Of a stretch of 64,000 bases of DNA, positions 26,450 through 35,639 are shown in pieces. The stretch comes from an uncultured Acidimicrobiales bacterium. GTDB taxonomy: Bacteria; Actinomycetota; Acidimicrobiia; Acidimicrobiales; SHLQ01. The translations under genes were made by a program, and so were the position numbers. The stretch lies in assembly GCA_938015295.1 (NCBI GenBank), contig CALLQB010000010.1, positions 1-64,000 of the forward strand, read 5' to 3'. Below the pieces are notes generated by a model that was not told the DNA's origin, ran no database searches, and saw only the letters and a program-made list of their open reading frames with translations. The number at the start of each line of letters is the position of its first letter. Within the stretch, counting starts at the first letter, position 1.

Positions 26450-27535
26450 TCAGCTTTCCTGATTCGCAGCTTCAGCTGCGGCTTTTGCGTTTGCAATTGC
26501 CTCAGCCTGAGCAGCTTCGGCGCGGGCGATTGCGTCAGCAGTCGCCTGGTCTGCGTCGGTAGCAGCAGGAGCCTCGGCGGCGGGCGCTTCGGCAACCGGA
26601 GCAGCGGGTGCTTCAGCAACTGGTGCAGCAGGTACTTCAGCAACTGGTGCAGCAGGTGCAGGCGCAACAGGCGCCTCAGCAACCGGAGCAGGAGCAGGAG
26701 CAGCAGCAGCGTCGGCTGCGATGCGTGCTTCGCGTTCGGCGGCAGCGGCGGTAGCGGCGGCGCGGGCTTCGACCTGAGCAGCATCCTTCGCAGCTTGCTG
26801 TTCGGCGGTGAGCGTGACCGGTGCGTCGGCGATCTGGGGGTTCTTCTTCGAGGCGATGAAGCGCCCCTCGATCACTGCTTCGCTGATGATTCGAGCCATC
26901 AGGTCACCCGAGCGAATCGCATCGTCGTTACCGGGGATGACGTACTTCACCAGGTCCGGGTCGCAGTTGGTATCGACAACCGCAATGATTGGAATACCGA
27001 GCTTGTTCGCTTCGGTCACCGCAATGCTTTCCTTCTTGGTGTCAAGAATAAACACCGCTTGTGGAAGCTTTTCCATGTTGCGGATACCAAAGAGGTTCTT
27101 TTCGAGCTTCGTCAGCTCGCGGTTGATGAGGAGGGCTTCTTTCTTTGGCATGGCCTCGAACTCACCCGAGTCGCGCATGCGCTGATATTCCTTCATCTTG
27201 GCGACGCGCTTGTTCATCGTTTCGTAGTTGGTGAGCATTCCACCCAACCAGCGTTCGTTGATGTACGGCATGTTCGAGCGTTCGGCGTAGCTCTGGACAC
27301 TGTCTTGCGCCTGCTTCTTGGTGCCGACAAACAGCACCGTGCCGCCATCAGCAACGAGGTCGCGCACGAACTCATAAGCCACAGCAAGACGCTGCAGCGT
27401 CTGGTGCAGGTCGATGATGTAGATGCCGTTGCGTTCTCCGTGCAGGAAACGCTTCATTTTCGGGTTCCAACGACGAGTTTGGTGTCCGAAGTGCACGCCT
27501 GCGTCAAGCAGGTCTTTGATGGTTACAACAGCCAT
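26450..27535 (-). CDS. rpsB: 30S ribosomal protein S2 with Ala/Pro-rich C-terminal extension
   Basis: A 361-residue S2. The conserved fold occupies about residues 1-245, from [24 protein letters not shown] to [10 protein letters not shown]. The rest is an Ala-rich helix followed by repeats of PAAPVAEA and a second Ala/Glu-rich stretch, roughly 100 residues beyond a normal S2. Start ATG 27535 with GGAAGGA upstream. It heads the rpsB-tsf-pyrH-frr-cdsA series. Confidence 0.96.
   Translation of the reverse strand: MAVVTIKDLLDAGVHFGHQTRRWNPKMKRFLHGERNGIYIIDLHQTLQRLAVAYEFVRDLVADGGTVLFVGTKKQAQDSVQSYAERSNMPYINERWLGGMLTNYETMNKRVAKMKEYQRMRDSGEFEAMPKKEALLINRELTKLEKNLFGIRNMEKLPQAVFILDTKKESIAVTEANKLGIPIIAVVDTNCDPDLVKYVIPGNDDAIRSGDLMARIISEAVIEGRFIASKKNPQIADAPVTLTAEQQAAKDAAQVEARAAATAAAAEREARIAADAAAAPAPAPVAEAPVAPAPAAPVAEVPAAPVAEAPAAPVAEAPAAEAPAATDADQATADAIARAEAAQAEAIANAKAAAEAANQES
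26586..26657. repeat. Three 24-bp tandem repeats in the rpsB 3' end
   Basis: Units at 26586-26609, 26610-26633 and 26634-26657 encode copies of the octapeptide PAAPVAEA/V in the S2 extension. Units 2 and 3 differ at one base, so the last duplication is recent. Confidence 0.7.
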
Positions 27536-27773
27536 AGCTGTGTCCTTCCCAGCGGTTGTTGACGATGCGGGTGGCGCCTTCGGCGACCGTGGGTTACCGC
27601 AACGTAGTGAGTGAAGTAGACGAATGCCCGAACGCGGGCAGCGGCCAACGTTTGACCAGCATGTGAGTCTAACCCCCACAACGCCGGGTGCCCTCTTGGG
27701 GGCGGGTTTTCCTTGCCAAGTTTCCCGGGTCTCCACACGTGCGTGCGTGCGGCATCGCAGCCGGGTCCCGCCG

Positions 27774-28220
27774 TCAGTTCGCGCTCACCAAGCGCACCTC
27801 GGTGCGCAGTTCTCCGAACAAGGTGTTCGGGTCGAGGTACACACCGTTGCGCTTGGCCCCGAAATGGAACCGCTCGCCAGCAAAGCCGACCACGTCACCC
27901 TGGCGAACCGCTTCTCCCCTGCTGACGACTCGAGAGGAAAGAAACGAGTACGTCGTTCGAAGACCTGCGCCTCCCGAACTCTCACCGTGATCAATGCTGA
28001 CGTACTGCGACGAGCCGATAGTGCCGGAGAACGCAACAATACCGTCGGCGGAGGCTCGCACGGGCTCGCCCGAAGCCGTGTCGTACTCGATACCACGATT
28101 GCCTGTGCCATACGCCGAAGCCGGGGGCCGGTACGGATCGCTTACCGGCGACCCGACAGGAGGCAGATGCGGCATCGACAGGGCACCAACAACCAGCAAA
28201 AGACCAAGCAACTTCATCAT
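27774..28220 (-). CDS. M23/LytM-like exported protein lacking metal ligands
   Basis: A 148-residue protein with a short signal peptide ([14 protein letters not shown]) and an M23 (LytM) beta-sheet domain. Relatives at this position beside rpsB in actinobacteria read HRG(V/I)D at the first zinc site; here it is N41-R-G-I-E45, so both His and Asp are replaced. In the HxH site only the second His remains (R117-F-H119-F). It is probably a non-catalytic LytM factor that binds peptidoglycan or regulates an amidase. The ATG at 28220 or 28217 fits the signal peptide; the frame is open to 28289. Confidence 0.8.
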   Translation of the reverse strand: MMKLLGLLLVVGALSMPHLPPVGSPVSDPYRPPASAYGTGNRGIEYDTASGEPVRASADGIVAFSGTIGSSQYVSIDHGESSGGAGLRTTYSFLSSRVVSRGEAVRQGDVVGFAGERFHFGAKRNGVYLDPNTLFGELRTEVRLVSAN

Positions 28221-28309
28221 CAAGAACAACTTTCCAGAACTAGCCAGAACCAGCCTGCACTGGCCCAACAGGTACAACGACGAAGACATCGACCAGCTGT
28301 GACGCGTAC

Positions 28310-28322
28310 GCCAAGTCTTGGC
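28310..28322. promoter_or_regulatory. 13-bp palindrome between helD and the M23-like gene
   Basis: GCCAAGTCTTGGC is a perfect dyad around a central T, about 90 bp upstream of the M23-like start. It is shaped like an operator. No regulator can be assigned. Confidence 0.3.
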
Positions 28323-28374
28323 AGTGCTTCGTTACCTTCGACGGGAAAGTCGGTGAGTTACCCCGTAGAGCGTA

Positions 28375-30432
28375 CTACAGAGGAGCGGGAAGTTCTGCCG
28401 AGTGCACGATCGTCAATCGCTGCACGGCGCGAGTGAGGGCCACGTACAACAGCCGAAGTCCGTTTGGCAGCTCGCTCAAAGCCGCCGGCTCAACCACAAC
28501 CACCGAGTCGAACTCGAGGCCCTTGGCAGCCGTGGCGTCCACAACCGAAATGGTCGCACCCAACGCCTCTGACGTTCTGGTGTCGACCGCCTCAAGGCCC
28601 GCCTCGCGCAGTGCCTCGAGTAGCGCATCGAGTTCGCTCGCCGCAGCGATCACTCCAGTAGTACGAAACGCTTCGGCGCTTGACGCAACAGCCTCGGCCA
28701 CTACCGCAGCCCGTTCGTCAACCTTTGCGAACGCAATCGTGGGCCCCGGCCCCGCATGGCGCACCGATGTCGAAGGTGTGATGTCTGGCGCCGTGATCGG
28801 CAAGAGCGCGTTTGCATAGTCGAGAATTGGTCCAGGAACACGGTATCCAACCGTGAGCTCGGCTCGACGCACCGCTGTTTCGGCGACGTCGATCCCCAAA
28901 GCCGTCACCACGTCGTCCCAACTTTCCTGAGCGCCGGGTGCGGTGGCTTGTGCGATATCGCCGAGGATCGTTATCGACCCCTTGCGCGCTCGGCGCCCCA
29001 CAACGCGCAGGGCCATCGCACTGAGATCCTGAGCTTCGTCGACCACCACATGGCCATACTGGGTTGCCACTCCCCCACAAAGTTCCTGCGCCTCGTCAAG
29101 CAAGGCAAGGTCAGCGACAGTCCACTTGTCGGGCTCGCCCTTCCTCGCTGCCGATCGGTGCAAAAGACGCCGCTCTTCATCATCGAGAAGCCCCGAAGAC
29201 GCACGCGCCAACAATGCTTTATTGCTCAACACCGATTGCACCAGCGTCACCGCCCCAAGCGTCGGCCACGTTCGTGCCACCAGTTTCTTGAAATCGGCAC
29301 TCGATCGAACCGCGCCAACTGTCTCATCCACCTGCAACTCGCCCAACTCGCGGGCGACGAGTTCTTGCTTGACCTCGCGGAGCAGAAGTTGACTGAAGAT
29401 CCGGCGGGCGTCGTTGAGGGCCATATCTCTACTCGCCGCATCTTGCTGAGCCTCCGCTATCTGCTCGGGACGAAGGGTCACGGTGCGCGCCCCCACCGGC
29501 AATCGCACGTCTTCGGTAGGTGCTCTCAATTTGTCGAGCGCCGCTCTACGCAACACCTGCGACATTCGAAGATCGCCCTTCAGCACATGACAGGCAAGCG
29601 AATCTTTGCCCCGCAGTCGGTACTTCACGTCGAGCAACGATTGCACCGTCGACTGGGTTACCGCGGTCTCACCCAGCGACGGCAAGACATTGCCCACGTA
29701 GTTCAGAAACATGCGGTTGGGTCCAACAACAAGCACCCGACTCGAGCTGAGCTCCTCACGGTGTTCAAACAGCAAGAAGGCCGCTCTATGCAAGCCAACG
29801 GCAGTCTTGCCAGTTCCAGGGCCGCCCTGCACGATCAAACACTCGGCCAGCGGTGCACGAATGATCTCGTCTTGTTCCGCAGCAATCGTAGCGACGATGT
29901 CGGCCATCTCTCCCGTGCGAGACCTTTCGATCTCGGCCAGAAGCGGATCCGGGAGTCCGGCGCCAACGACCGATTCGGGATCATCGAGGTGCTCGTCGAA
30001 AATCGCGAGCAAGGTGTCGGCCTCGCAGGTGAACCTGCGTCGGAGCGCCAAGCCCTGCGCGTCAGCAGCGGTAGCTCGGTAAAACGGGATAGCTACTGGC
30101 ACGCGCCAGTCGACAACCACCGGTTCGGTGTCGGCGTTCTCGATGTGGCGACGACCGACGTACCAACAATCACCATCGGAAACAAGTGGGTCTTCGTCGA
30201 TACGCCCGAAACACAGGGTCGCCGCACCAAGTTCGAGCGAAGCGGCGCGATCGGCTAGGTGCGCTCGAGCGATTCTGGCCTCGGCGGTGTTCTCTTCGCG
30301 AACCGCTCGCTCGCCAAACTCAAGCGTCTCTTCGGCCCGCTGCTGCATCGACTCGAGCGACCGGCGCGCTGCGTGGAGGTACGCCTGCTCGATCTCAAAA
30401 TCTGGATGGGCCGCCGCTTCAGACATGGCCAT
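28375..30432 (-). CDS. HelD-family RNA polymerase-associated helicase
   Basis: A 685-residue UvrD/Rep-like ATPase of the HelD type. An N-terminal helical coiled-coil arm (1-70) is followed by WYVGRRHIENADTEPVVVDWR, a HelD signature. Walker A is GGPGTGKT (203-210), Walker B VVVDEAQDLSAM (about 480), and superfamily-1 motifs near the C-terminus include AAKGLEFDSVVV and LLYVALTRAV. HelD proteins insert into stalled RNA polymerase and release nucleic acid; the actinobacterial HelR members also protect against rifampicin. It lies 50 bp after whiG on the same strand. Confidence 0.88.
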   Translation of the reverse strand: MAMSEAAAHPDFEIEQAYLHAARRSLESMQQRAEETLEFGERAVREENTAEARIARAHLADRAASLELGAATLCFGRIDEDPLVSDGDCWYVGRRHIENADTEPVVVDWRVPVAIPFYRATAADAQGLALRRRFTCEADTLLAIFDEHLDDPESVVGAGLPDPLLAEIERSRTGEMADIVATIAAEQDEIIRAPLAECLIVQGGPGTGKTAVGLHRAAFLLFEHREELSSSRVLVVGPNRMFLNYVGNVLPSLGETAVTQSTVQSLLDVKYRLRGKDSLACHVLKGDLRMSQVLRRAALDKLRAPTEDVRLPVGARTVTLRPEQIAEAQQDAASRDMALNDARRIFSQLLLREVKQELVARELGELQVDETVGAVRSSADFKKLVARTWPTLGAVTLVQSVLSNKALLARASSGLLDDEERRLLHRSAARKGEPDKWTVADLALLDEAQELCGGVATQYGHVVVDEAQDLSAMALRVVGRRARKGSITILGDIAQATAPGAQESWDDVVTALGIDVAETAVRRAELTVGYRVPGPILDYANALLPITAPDITPSTSVRHAGPGPTIAFAKVDERAAVVAEAVASSAEAFRTTGVIAAASELDALLEALREAGLEAVDTRTSEALGATISVVDATAAKGLEFDSVVVVEPAALSELPNGLRLLYVALTRAVQRLTIVHSAELPAPL

Positions 30433-30484
30433 CGATGCTACTCCGGCGCGGAGTCAGCTTTAGAGAATTTCTTTGCCAGGCCTA

Positions 30485-31267
30485 TTAGCGAACCGGTTCG
30501 CGATCGGTTGCCGTCATTCTCGACCGCAGCTGCAGGACAGCCTTGGTGTGAATCTGGCAGACCCGACTCTCGGTCACGCCCAACACATCGCCAATCTCTG
30601 CGAGCGTAAGACCTTCATAGTAATAGAGGGTCAGCACCATCTTTTCGCGCTCGTTCATACGGTTGATCGACTCCGCAAGAAGTGAACGCATCTCTTCTAC
30701 TTCGTACTGGCCTACTGGCCCTGCGTCGGCATCGGCGATGGTGTCGCCCAAGGTAAGCGTTTCTCCGCGGTCGCCGCTTGACGACAACATTTCATCCAAG
30801 GCCACGATTCCGACGAAAGAAATCTGCCCCATGATCGTCTGGAGCTGGTCAAGGGTTATCCGCAAATCGGCGGCGAGTTCTTCTTCGGTCGGAGCCCGGT
30901 GCAGTTTGGCTTCAAGTCGGCTAAACGACTTCTCTAGGTTGCGCGCCTTCGCACGCACCGATCGCGGCACCCAGTCGATCGAGCGGAGCTCATCAAGAAT
31001 TGCACCCTTGATCCGCGAGATGGCATAGGTCTCAAACTTGTAGCCACGTTCAAGGTCGAACTTTTCGATCGCGTCGATAAGCCCGAACATGCCATAGCTG
31101 ACCAAATCAGACTGTTCGACGTTCTGCGGAAGACCAACAGCCACGCGGCCCGCGACATACTTGACCAACGGCGAGTAGTGCACGATCAGTTGATCTCGTG
31201 CCTTGGGTTGTTCTTTGACCTTGTAGGCATCCCAGAGGGGCTGCACATCGGGGCGTTCGTCTGCCAC
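30485..31267 (-). CDS. whiG: RNA polymerase sigma factor of the FliA/WhiG family
   Basis: A 260-residue sigma factor. Region 2 is [31 protein letters not shown] followed by [22 protein letters not shown]; region 3 is [16 protein letters not shown]; and region 4 has [26 protein letters not shown]. WhiG controls sporulation genes in Streptomyces and FliA flagellar genes elsewhere; no target is visible here. I favour GTG 31267 because AAGGA lies 5 nt upstream. A TTG at 31315, overlapping the xerC stop, would add 16 residues but lacks a ribosome binding site. Confidence 0.9.
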   Translation of the reverse strand: MADERPDVQPLWDAYKVKEQPKARDQLIVHYSPLVKYVAGRVAVGLPQNVEQSDLVSYGMFGLIDAIEKFDLERGYKFETYAISRIKGAILDELRSIDWVPRSVRAKARNLEKSFSRLEAKLHRAPTEEELAADLRITLDQLQTIMGQISFVGIVALDEMLSSSGDRGETLTLGDTIADADAGPVGQYEVEEMRSLLAESINRMNEREKMVLTLYYYEGLTLAEIGDVLGVTESRVCQIHTKAVLQLRSRMTATDREPVR

Positions 31268-31276
31268 GTTCGTCCT

Positions 31277-31308
31277 TGTCGTATCTTCGTCGTGTCGTAT
31301 CTTCGTCG
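31277..31308. repeat. Perfect 16-bp tandem duplication between xerC and whiG
   Basis: TGTCGTATCTTCGTCG occurs twice without mismatch (31277-31292, 31293-31308). It fills most of the 44-bp gap between the xerC stop and the whiG GTG start; the whiG ribosome binding site (31273-31277 on the minus strand) touches its edge. Because 16 is not a multiple of three, gain or loss of a unit would also change the frame relation between the two genes. Confidence 0.75.
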
Positions 31309-31311
31309 TAT

Positions 31312-32241
31312 TCAAGCTCTCGGGTGGGTGGCCCGATGAACCCGTTGTAAGTGCTCTTTGCTGACATGGGTGTAGATCTGTGTAGTGCTCAGGTCAGCGT
31401 GTCCGAGCAACTCCTGCACAGCTCTTAGATCGGCACCGCCATCCAAGAGATGAGTCGCGAAGGTATGTCGGAGCGCATGAGGGTGCGTTGGACCTAGAGA
31501 ACGCCTATCGATAATTCTTCGTACATCTCGGGGTGTTATGGGATTTCCTCGCAAGTTCACGAAGACCCTGTCGCCCGAGCTGGAGCCCGACAGTTCCCTA
31601 GCCGGTCCCTGCTTTGACGGCTCTTCGGATTCACCACCCGCAATGAATGGCCCGCGATGTTCGAGCCAAAGCAACAGTGCATCGCGTGCCGCATCAGATA
31701 CTGGGCAAACCCGCTCCTTTTGCCCCTTACCCCACACGCGTATGCGGTGCCGATCGAGTTCGAGTTGGCCGAGCGCGAGCCCGCACAGCTCACTCACCCG
31801 AAGTCCGCTGCCATACAGCAGCTCGAGGATTGCCAGGTCGCGTGCCTTGCGGCCAGCAGCATCGTCAGCAACGCGAGCAGGCGGCTCATCGAGAAGCGCC
31901 GCAACCTCATTGTCGGGCAAGATGCGCGGAAGTCGCGCCGCCCCCTTTGGCGCACTGAGGCCAATGGTGGGGTCACTCTCGACGATGCCGTTCTTTCGTG
32001 CCCAATCAAAGTACCGGCGGATCGATGACGCCTTGCGAGCAATAGTTCGTTTCGCGTACTTCTGCTGGTCGAGAAAGGCGAGATATCGCCGAAGCGTGCG
32101 GCGCCGCACCTGTGATGGACGGTCGACCTGCACCGCCTCAAGCCAGGAAATAAAGGCGCGAAGATCTCGACAGTAGACGGCATTCGTGGCATCAGAAACA
32201 GAAACCAGCGATGCCGAGAAACGATCAATGCTCCAACTCAC
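31312..32241 (-). CDS. xerC: Tyrosine recombinase XerC
   Basis: A 309-residue integrase-family recombinase. N-terminal SAM-like DNA-binding domain (1-95); catalytic domain with Arg in [17 protein letters not shown] in [24 protein letters not shown], and the nucleophile Tyr in IYTHV. It is the usual length for XerC/XerD, which resolve chromosome dimers at dif. The dprA-xerC-whiG order and absence of transposon signs suggest a chromosomal XerC rather than a phage integrase. GTG start. Confidence 0.92.
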   Translation of the reverse strand: MSWSIDRFSASLVSVSDATNAVYCRDLRAFISWLEAVQVDRPSQVRRRTLRRYLAFLDQQKYAKRTIARKASSIRRYFDWARKNGIVESDPTIGLSAPKGAARLPRILPDNEVAALLDEPPARVADDAAGRKARDLAILELLYGSGLRVSELCGLALGQLELDRHRIRVWGKGQKERVCPVSDAARDALLLWLEHRGPFIAGGESEEPSKQGPARELSGSSSGDRVFVNLRGNPITPRDVRRIIDRRSLGPTHPHALRHTFATHLLDGGADLRAVQELLGHADLSTTQIYTHVSKEHLQRVHRATHPRA

Positions 32242-32299
32242 GACCCCTAGAGCGTACCGGCATTCTCACAAATACGGCACAAATGGCCACTCTGTGTGG

Positions 32300-33472
32300 T
32301 CAATGGTCGCAGGAGCTCTCACCTCTCGCCACTCGCTCAAACCATCCCTCGCTTTCGATCACCCATCCGGTGGAACGCAGCACGTCGAGGGCACCGGCAA
32401 GCTCTGCCGGTGAACAGCGCACGCCAACCAAGAGCTGCTCGGCGGCAGCCGGTTGCCACCCCATTGTGGCCAACACGTCGCCTGCTAATCCTCCTGGCTC
32501 CAACCGCAGCTCGCTGCTCGAGCGTTGCGCGGCCGCCGTGAGGCCAAGCTCGATAAGCACATCATCGACACCACATGCTGGCGCACAGCCGTCGCGAAGG
32601 AGCGCATTTGTGCCCTCGGCAGACGGGCTATGTATTGGACCGGGCACCGCCATCACCGGCACACCCCGGCGTTCGGCCTCAGCCACGGTGTGCATCGATC
32701 CGCCACGAACGTGTGACTCGACCACTAGAACCACATCGGACAATGCCGCGACTATTCGGTTCCGGGCGGGGAAACGCCACCGCTCGGGCTGCGTACCGAT
32801 CGGCCCTTCCGACAACACGACACCGGTTCGCGCAACGTCCTCCCAAAGCAAGCGGTTGCTGGCCGGATAGACCGAGTCGAGGCCGTTGGCTACTACCGCA
32901 ATGGGCGGTGCACCCCCAGAATCGATTGCCCCATGATGCGCGGCCGCGTCGATGCCCAGCGCAAGCCCCGAAACGACGCCGACCCCGGCCAGCGAAAGAT
33001 CGCGTGCGAAGGCCCTCGCAATGTCGTGGCCGTACCTCGTACATTTTCGAGTGCCGACGATCGCAACACGCGGACCTGCGATCACATCGGGGTCGCCCCG
33101 ATGAAAGAGTATGGCCGGGGGCTCGGGATCGTGTACCAAGGCTTCCGGAAATGCCGCCGAGCCAAACCAGAACGCGCCGATTCCGCGTTGCATCGTGTCG
33201 TCCCAGAAAGCCGCCACATCAAACTCCTGCGCATCGGCAGCCCACCGCGAAAGCATCTCGGCGCCACCGCGACCGAGCGCATGCGCTTGACCCTTCGTGC
33301 CACCCCGCATCACAAGCTCCCAAGCGGCGCGCGGCTGCCGGTCGGCAAGGAGAACTCGCAACCTACGGGGCCCAGCGCCAGCAAGAGCTGCGAGAGCGGC
33401 CAACCATGCAGCGGTCGGCAAAGCCACGTTCTGCTCATCGGGGTTTCGCTTCTCGGTGCTTCGACTATCCAT
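32300..33472 (-). CDS. dprA: DNA-processing protein DprA
   Basis: A 390-residue DprA (Smf). The extended Rossmann fold contains AIVGTRKCTRYGHDIARAFARDL and GVVSGLALGIDAAAHHGAI, the single-stranded DNA-binding core that loads RecA during transformation. A C-terminal winged-helix-like segment (about 310-385) follows. Overlaps comM by 8 bp, so the two are coupled. Confidence 0.94.
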   Translation of the reverse strand: MDSRSTEKRNPDEQNVALPTAAWLAALAALAGAGPRRLRVLLADRQPRAAWELVMRGGTKGQAHALGRGGAEMLSRWAADAQEFDVAAFWDDTMQRGIGAFWFGSAAFPEALVHDPEPPAILFHRGDPDVIAGPRVAIVGTRKCTRYGHDIARAFARDLSLAGVGVVSGLALGIDAAAHHGAIDSGGAPPIAVVANGLDSVYPASNRLLWEDVARTGVVLSEGPIGTQPERWRFPARNRIVAALSDVVLVVESHVRGGSMHTVAEAERRGVPVMAVPGPIHSPSAEGTNALLRDGCAPACGVDDVLIELGLTAAAQRSSSELRLEPGGLAGDVLATMGWQPAAAEQLLVGVRCSPAELAGALDVLRSTGWVIESEGWFERVARGESSCDH

Positions 33473-35006
33473 GTGACGCCTTCCGGTAGAGGCGAGCGCC
33501 GGGTCGACCCGCTGCGAGCGGCTGGGTACGCAACATCAACGCCGTTTGTACGTGTTCGGCGGTGAGTTCGGCCAGGTCGCCAGCGAGGTCAGCAATCGTT
33601 CTTGCTACCGACCGCACGCGGTGAAGGCCGCGGGCGCTGAGCTGCTGGTCGGACAATGCTCGCTCAAGGACCGACCGAGCGCCTGCACTAAGCGGTGCAA
33701 ATTCCTCGAGCTGGGTCGGCGAAAGTTTGCCGTTCGCCCGCACTCCCCTGCTGGCCGCCAAACTTCGCGCCGCTGCGACCCGCGTAAAAACGTCGCCGCT
33801 ACTTTCGCCAGGATCAACACCGAGCAGTTCAAGGGCGCTTGGCCGCTGGACAGTGACTCGAATATCGAACCGGTCGAGAAGAGGACCGGACACCCGCTGG
33901 TGGTAACGATGTCTCGCGCTTTGCGAGCATCGGCAACCTCCCGGAGACCCGGCGCCCCCGCAGGGGCAGGGATTCATGGCACCAACCAACAACACCTCGG
34001 CCGGGAACGTCGCCGCACCGTGGGCGCGGGCGACTCGAACCACCCCGTCTTCCAAGGGTTGCCGAAGGGCATCGAGAGCGCTCGGCGCGAACTCGCCCAT
34101 TTCGTCGAGGAAGAGCACGCCACCCGAAGCCAAACTTAATTCACCGGGCCGCATCGAAGCGGTGCCACCGCCAATGAGCGACACCGACGACGCTCCGTGA
34201 TGAGGCGACCGGAACGGTGGCCGTTGAATAAAGCCGTTTCGGGGCAAGAGCTCACCTGCGGCCGAATGAATACGACTGACCTCGAGCGATTGGCGAGCAT
34301 CAAGCTCTGGGAGCAAACCCGGCAGCCGCCTAGCCAACATCGACTTGCCCCCTCCCGGAGGGCCGACAAAGAGCAGATGATGCGAACCGGCGGCCGCCAC
34401 TTCAAGAGCAAATCTCGCAAAGTGCTGACCTCGCACATCGGCAAGGTCGGGGTACTGAGGTTCGTCGCCGGCCTCGGGAGGCGGCGGCGGGGCAGGCCAT
34501 GGCTGATCGTTGACCAGAACGTCGATGAGTTCGCGCAGACTCCGTACCGCCCGCACCTGGCCATCGGCGACAAGATCAGCCTCGAGGAAGTTGGGACGAG
34601 CGACGACCACGGTGTCGGTTGCGATGACATCGACCAGCGGAAGCACCCCAGGCACCGGCCGAAGTGTGCCGTCGAGCCCCAACTCGGCCAGTGCCCCAAT
34701 GCCTTCGATGCACCGGGGTTTCAACTGGTCACTGGCGACGAGAATTCCCAGAGCGATGGCCAGATCGAGACCAGCTCCGCCGGCTGGAACACCCGTCGGA
34801 GACAGGTTGACAGTGATGCGTTGCATCGGCCAGTCGGCATCGCAACTCAAGAGCGCGGCGCGCACTCTGTCGCGTGCCTCTCGACACGAGGTGTCGGGCA
34901 AACCAACGATGCTGAACGATGGGATACCACCCGAAACGTGCACTTCTACGCCAACGGGCCAACCCTGGGCTCCCGATAACGAAGCAGAGGAAACTGTCGC
35001 TAACAC
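33465..35006 (-). CDS. comM: ComM/YifB family Mg-chelatase-like AAA+ ATPase
   Basis: A 513-residue AAA+ protein. The N-terminal Lon-like domain has PSFSIVGLPDTSCREARDRVRAAL; Walker A is GPPGGGKS (215-222), followed by a Mg-chelatase domain with HHGASSVSLIGGGTASMRPGELSLA and VLFLDEMGEF. ComM is a hexameric helicase that promotes branch migration of transforming DNA. A C-terminal HTH-like part with AARSLAASRGVRANGK follows. Start GTG 35006; the GGAGG just upstream lies in a hairpin (35011-35039). Confidence 0.94.
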   Translation of the reverse strand: MLATVSSASLSGAQGWPVGVEVHVSGGIPSFSIVGLPDTSCREARDRVRAALLSCDADWPMQRITVNLSPTGVPAGGAGLDLAIALGILVASDQLKPRCIEGIGALAELGLDGTLRPVPGVLPLVDVIATDTVVVARPNFLEADLVADGQVRAVRSLRELIDVLVNDQPWPAPPPPPEAGDEPQYPDLADVRGQHFARFALEVAAAGSHHLLFVGPPGGGKSMLARRLPGLLPELDARQSLEVSRIHSAAGELLPRNGFIQRPPFRSPHHGASSVSLIGGGTASMRPGELSLASGGVLFLDEMGEFAPSALDALRQPLEDGVVRVARAHGAATFPAEVLLVGAMNPCPCGGAGSPGGCRCSQSARHRYHQRVSGPLLDRFDIRVTVQRPSALELLGVDPGESSGDVFTRVAAARSLAASRGVRANGKLSPTQLEEFAPLSAGARSVLERALSDQQLSARGLHRVRSVARTIADLAGDLAELTAEHVQTALMLRTQPLAAGRPGARLYRKASHG

Positions 35007-35010
35007 GCGA

Positions 35011-35039
35011 CCTCCAAAACAAATCGAACTGTTTGGAGG
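35011..35039 (-). promoter_or_regulatory. Hairpin covering the comM ribosome binding site
   Basis: On the minus strand CCTCCAAACA pairs with TGTTTTGGAGG (10 bp with one bulged T, 8-nt loop). The 3' arm ends in the GGAGG that should act as Shine-Dalgarno sequence for the comM GTG, 4 nt away. In the folded state translation of comM-dprA would be blocked; any factor that opens it would turn it on. Confidence 0.5.
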
Positions 35040-35117
35040 AAGAACTACGCGGCTTCCCGAAGCGTTAGAAAGAATCTAGCGAGGGGCGGTGACACGTTCG
35101 CCAGATTGCTTGTTGGT

Positions 35118-35453
35118 TCAGTTGAGAACCTCTCGGCTATACCGCACCACCGCAAGGATTTCTTCGTCAGAAAGCACGCTGGAAAACGACGGCATGTTGT
35201 TGCGCCCTTGCACCACAACGGTCGTCTGATCTTCAGCGTCAGGGAAGTTTTCGAGAACCTGCCCGTTGTTCAAACGAGGTCCAGTTCCGCCACCGCCATC
35301 TGGGCCGTGGCAGGTCGCACATCGGGCAGACCAGACGTCGCGGCCCTGCGTTAACGCTGCGTCAGCGCCCTCCGGAACTGCGGGGGCCTGTGCACAAGCC
35401 CCCGCAAACAACGAAAGCGCCGCGACGGTCATCAACAGATACACAAGCCTCAC
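35118..35453 (-). CDS. Small exported c-type cytochrome
   Basis: A 111-residue monoheme cytochrome c. Residues 1-20 are a signal peptide ending LSLFAGAC, a possible but atypical lipobox (Ala at -3). The heme site is C-A-T-C-H (about 45-49), followed by GPDGGGGTGPRL; the axial Met is in NNMPSFSSVLSDEEI. This is the class I cytochrome pattern of terminal-oxidase or alternative electron-transfer donors. No oxidase gene adjoins, so the partner is unknown. Confidence 0.88.
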   Translation of the reverse strand: MRLVYLLMTVAALSLFAGACAQAPAVPEGADAALTQGRDVWSARCATCHGPDGGGGTGPRLNNGQVLENFPDAEDQTTVVVQGRNNMPSFSSVLSDEEILAVVRYSREVLN

Positions 35454-35528
35454 GGCCCTACGTTCACACCACGCCCGCGGCTATGCACAACCGAGCGGAA
35501 GAGGCCTCGGTCACGTATCCTCCAAGAC

Positions 35529-35639
35529 ATGGGATTCGACCCCAACCGCCCGCACAAGAAGCGGCCCACGGACCTGTTGTATGTGGGAGCCGCAACCGTC
35601 GTCTTTGTCGCGCTGGCCCTGTGGATGTTTCTCGGCTGA
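35529..35639 (+). CDS. 36-residue single-pass membrane protein
   Basis: A tiny gene, MGFDPNRPHKKRPTDLLYVG followed by a hydrophobic helix (ATVVFVALALWMFLG). One membrane segment with a basic cytoplasmic N-terminus. It is supported by its stop overlapping the start of the next gene by 1 bp (TGATG), which suggests real translation. No family is recognised. Confidence 0.65.
   Translation: MGFDPNRPHKKRPTDLLYVGAATVVFVALALWMFLG

Noticed and set aside
27536..27773. Riboswitch or ribosomal-protein leader before rpsB
   Set aside because: Some G/C-rich complementarity is present, but no known aptamer or S2-binding fold can be drawn with confidence.
28756..30258. 500-residue open frame opposite helD
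   Set aside because: Antisense of the helicase; no domain or start signal.
31268..31315. TTG start of whiG overlapping xerC
   Set aside because: No ribosome binding site, while GTG 31267 has AAGGA at good distance. Kept as an alternative.
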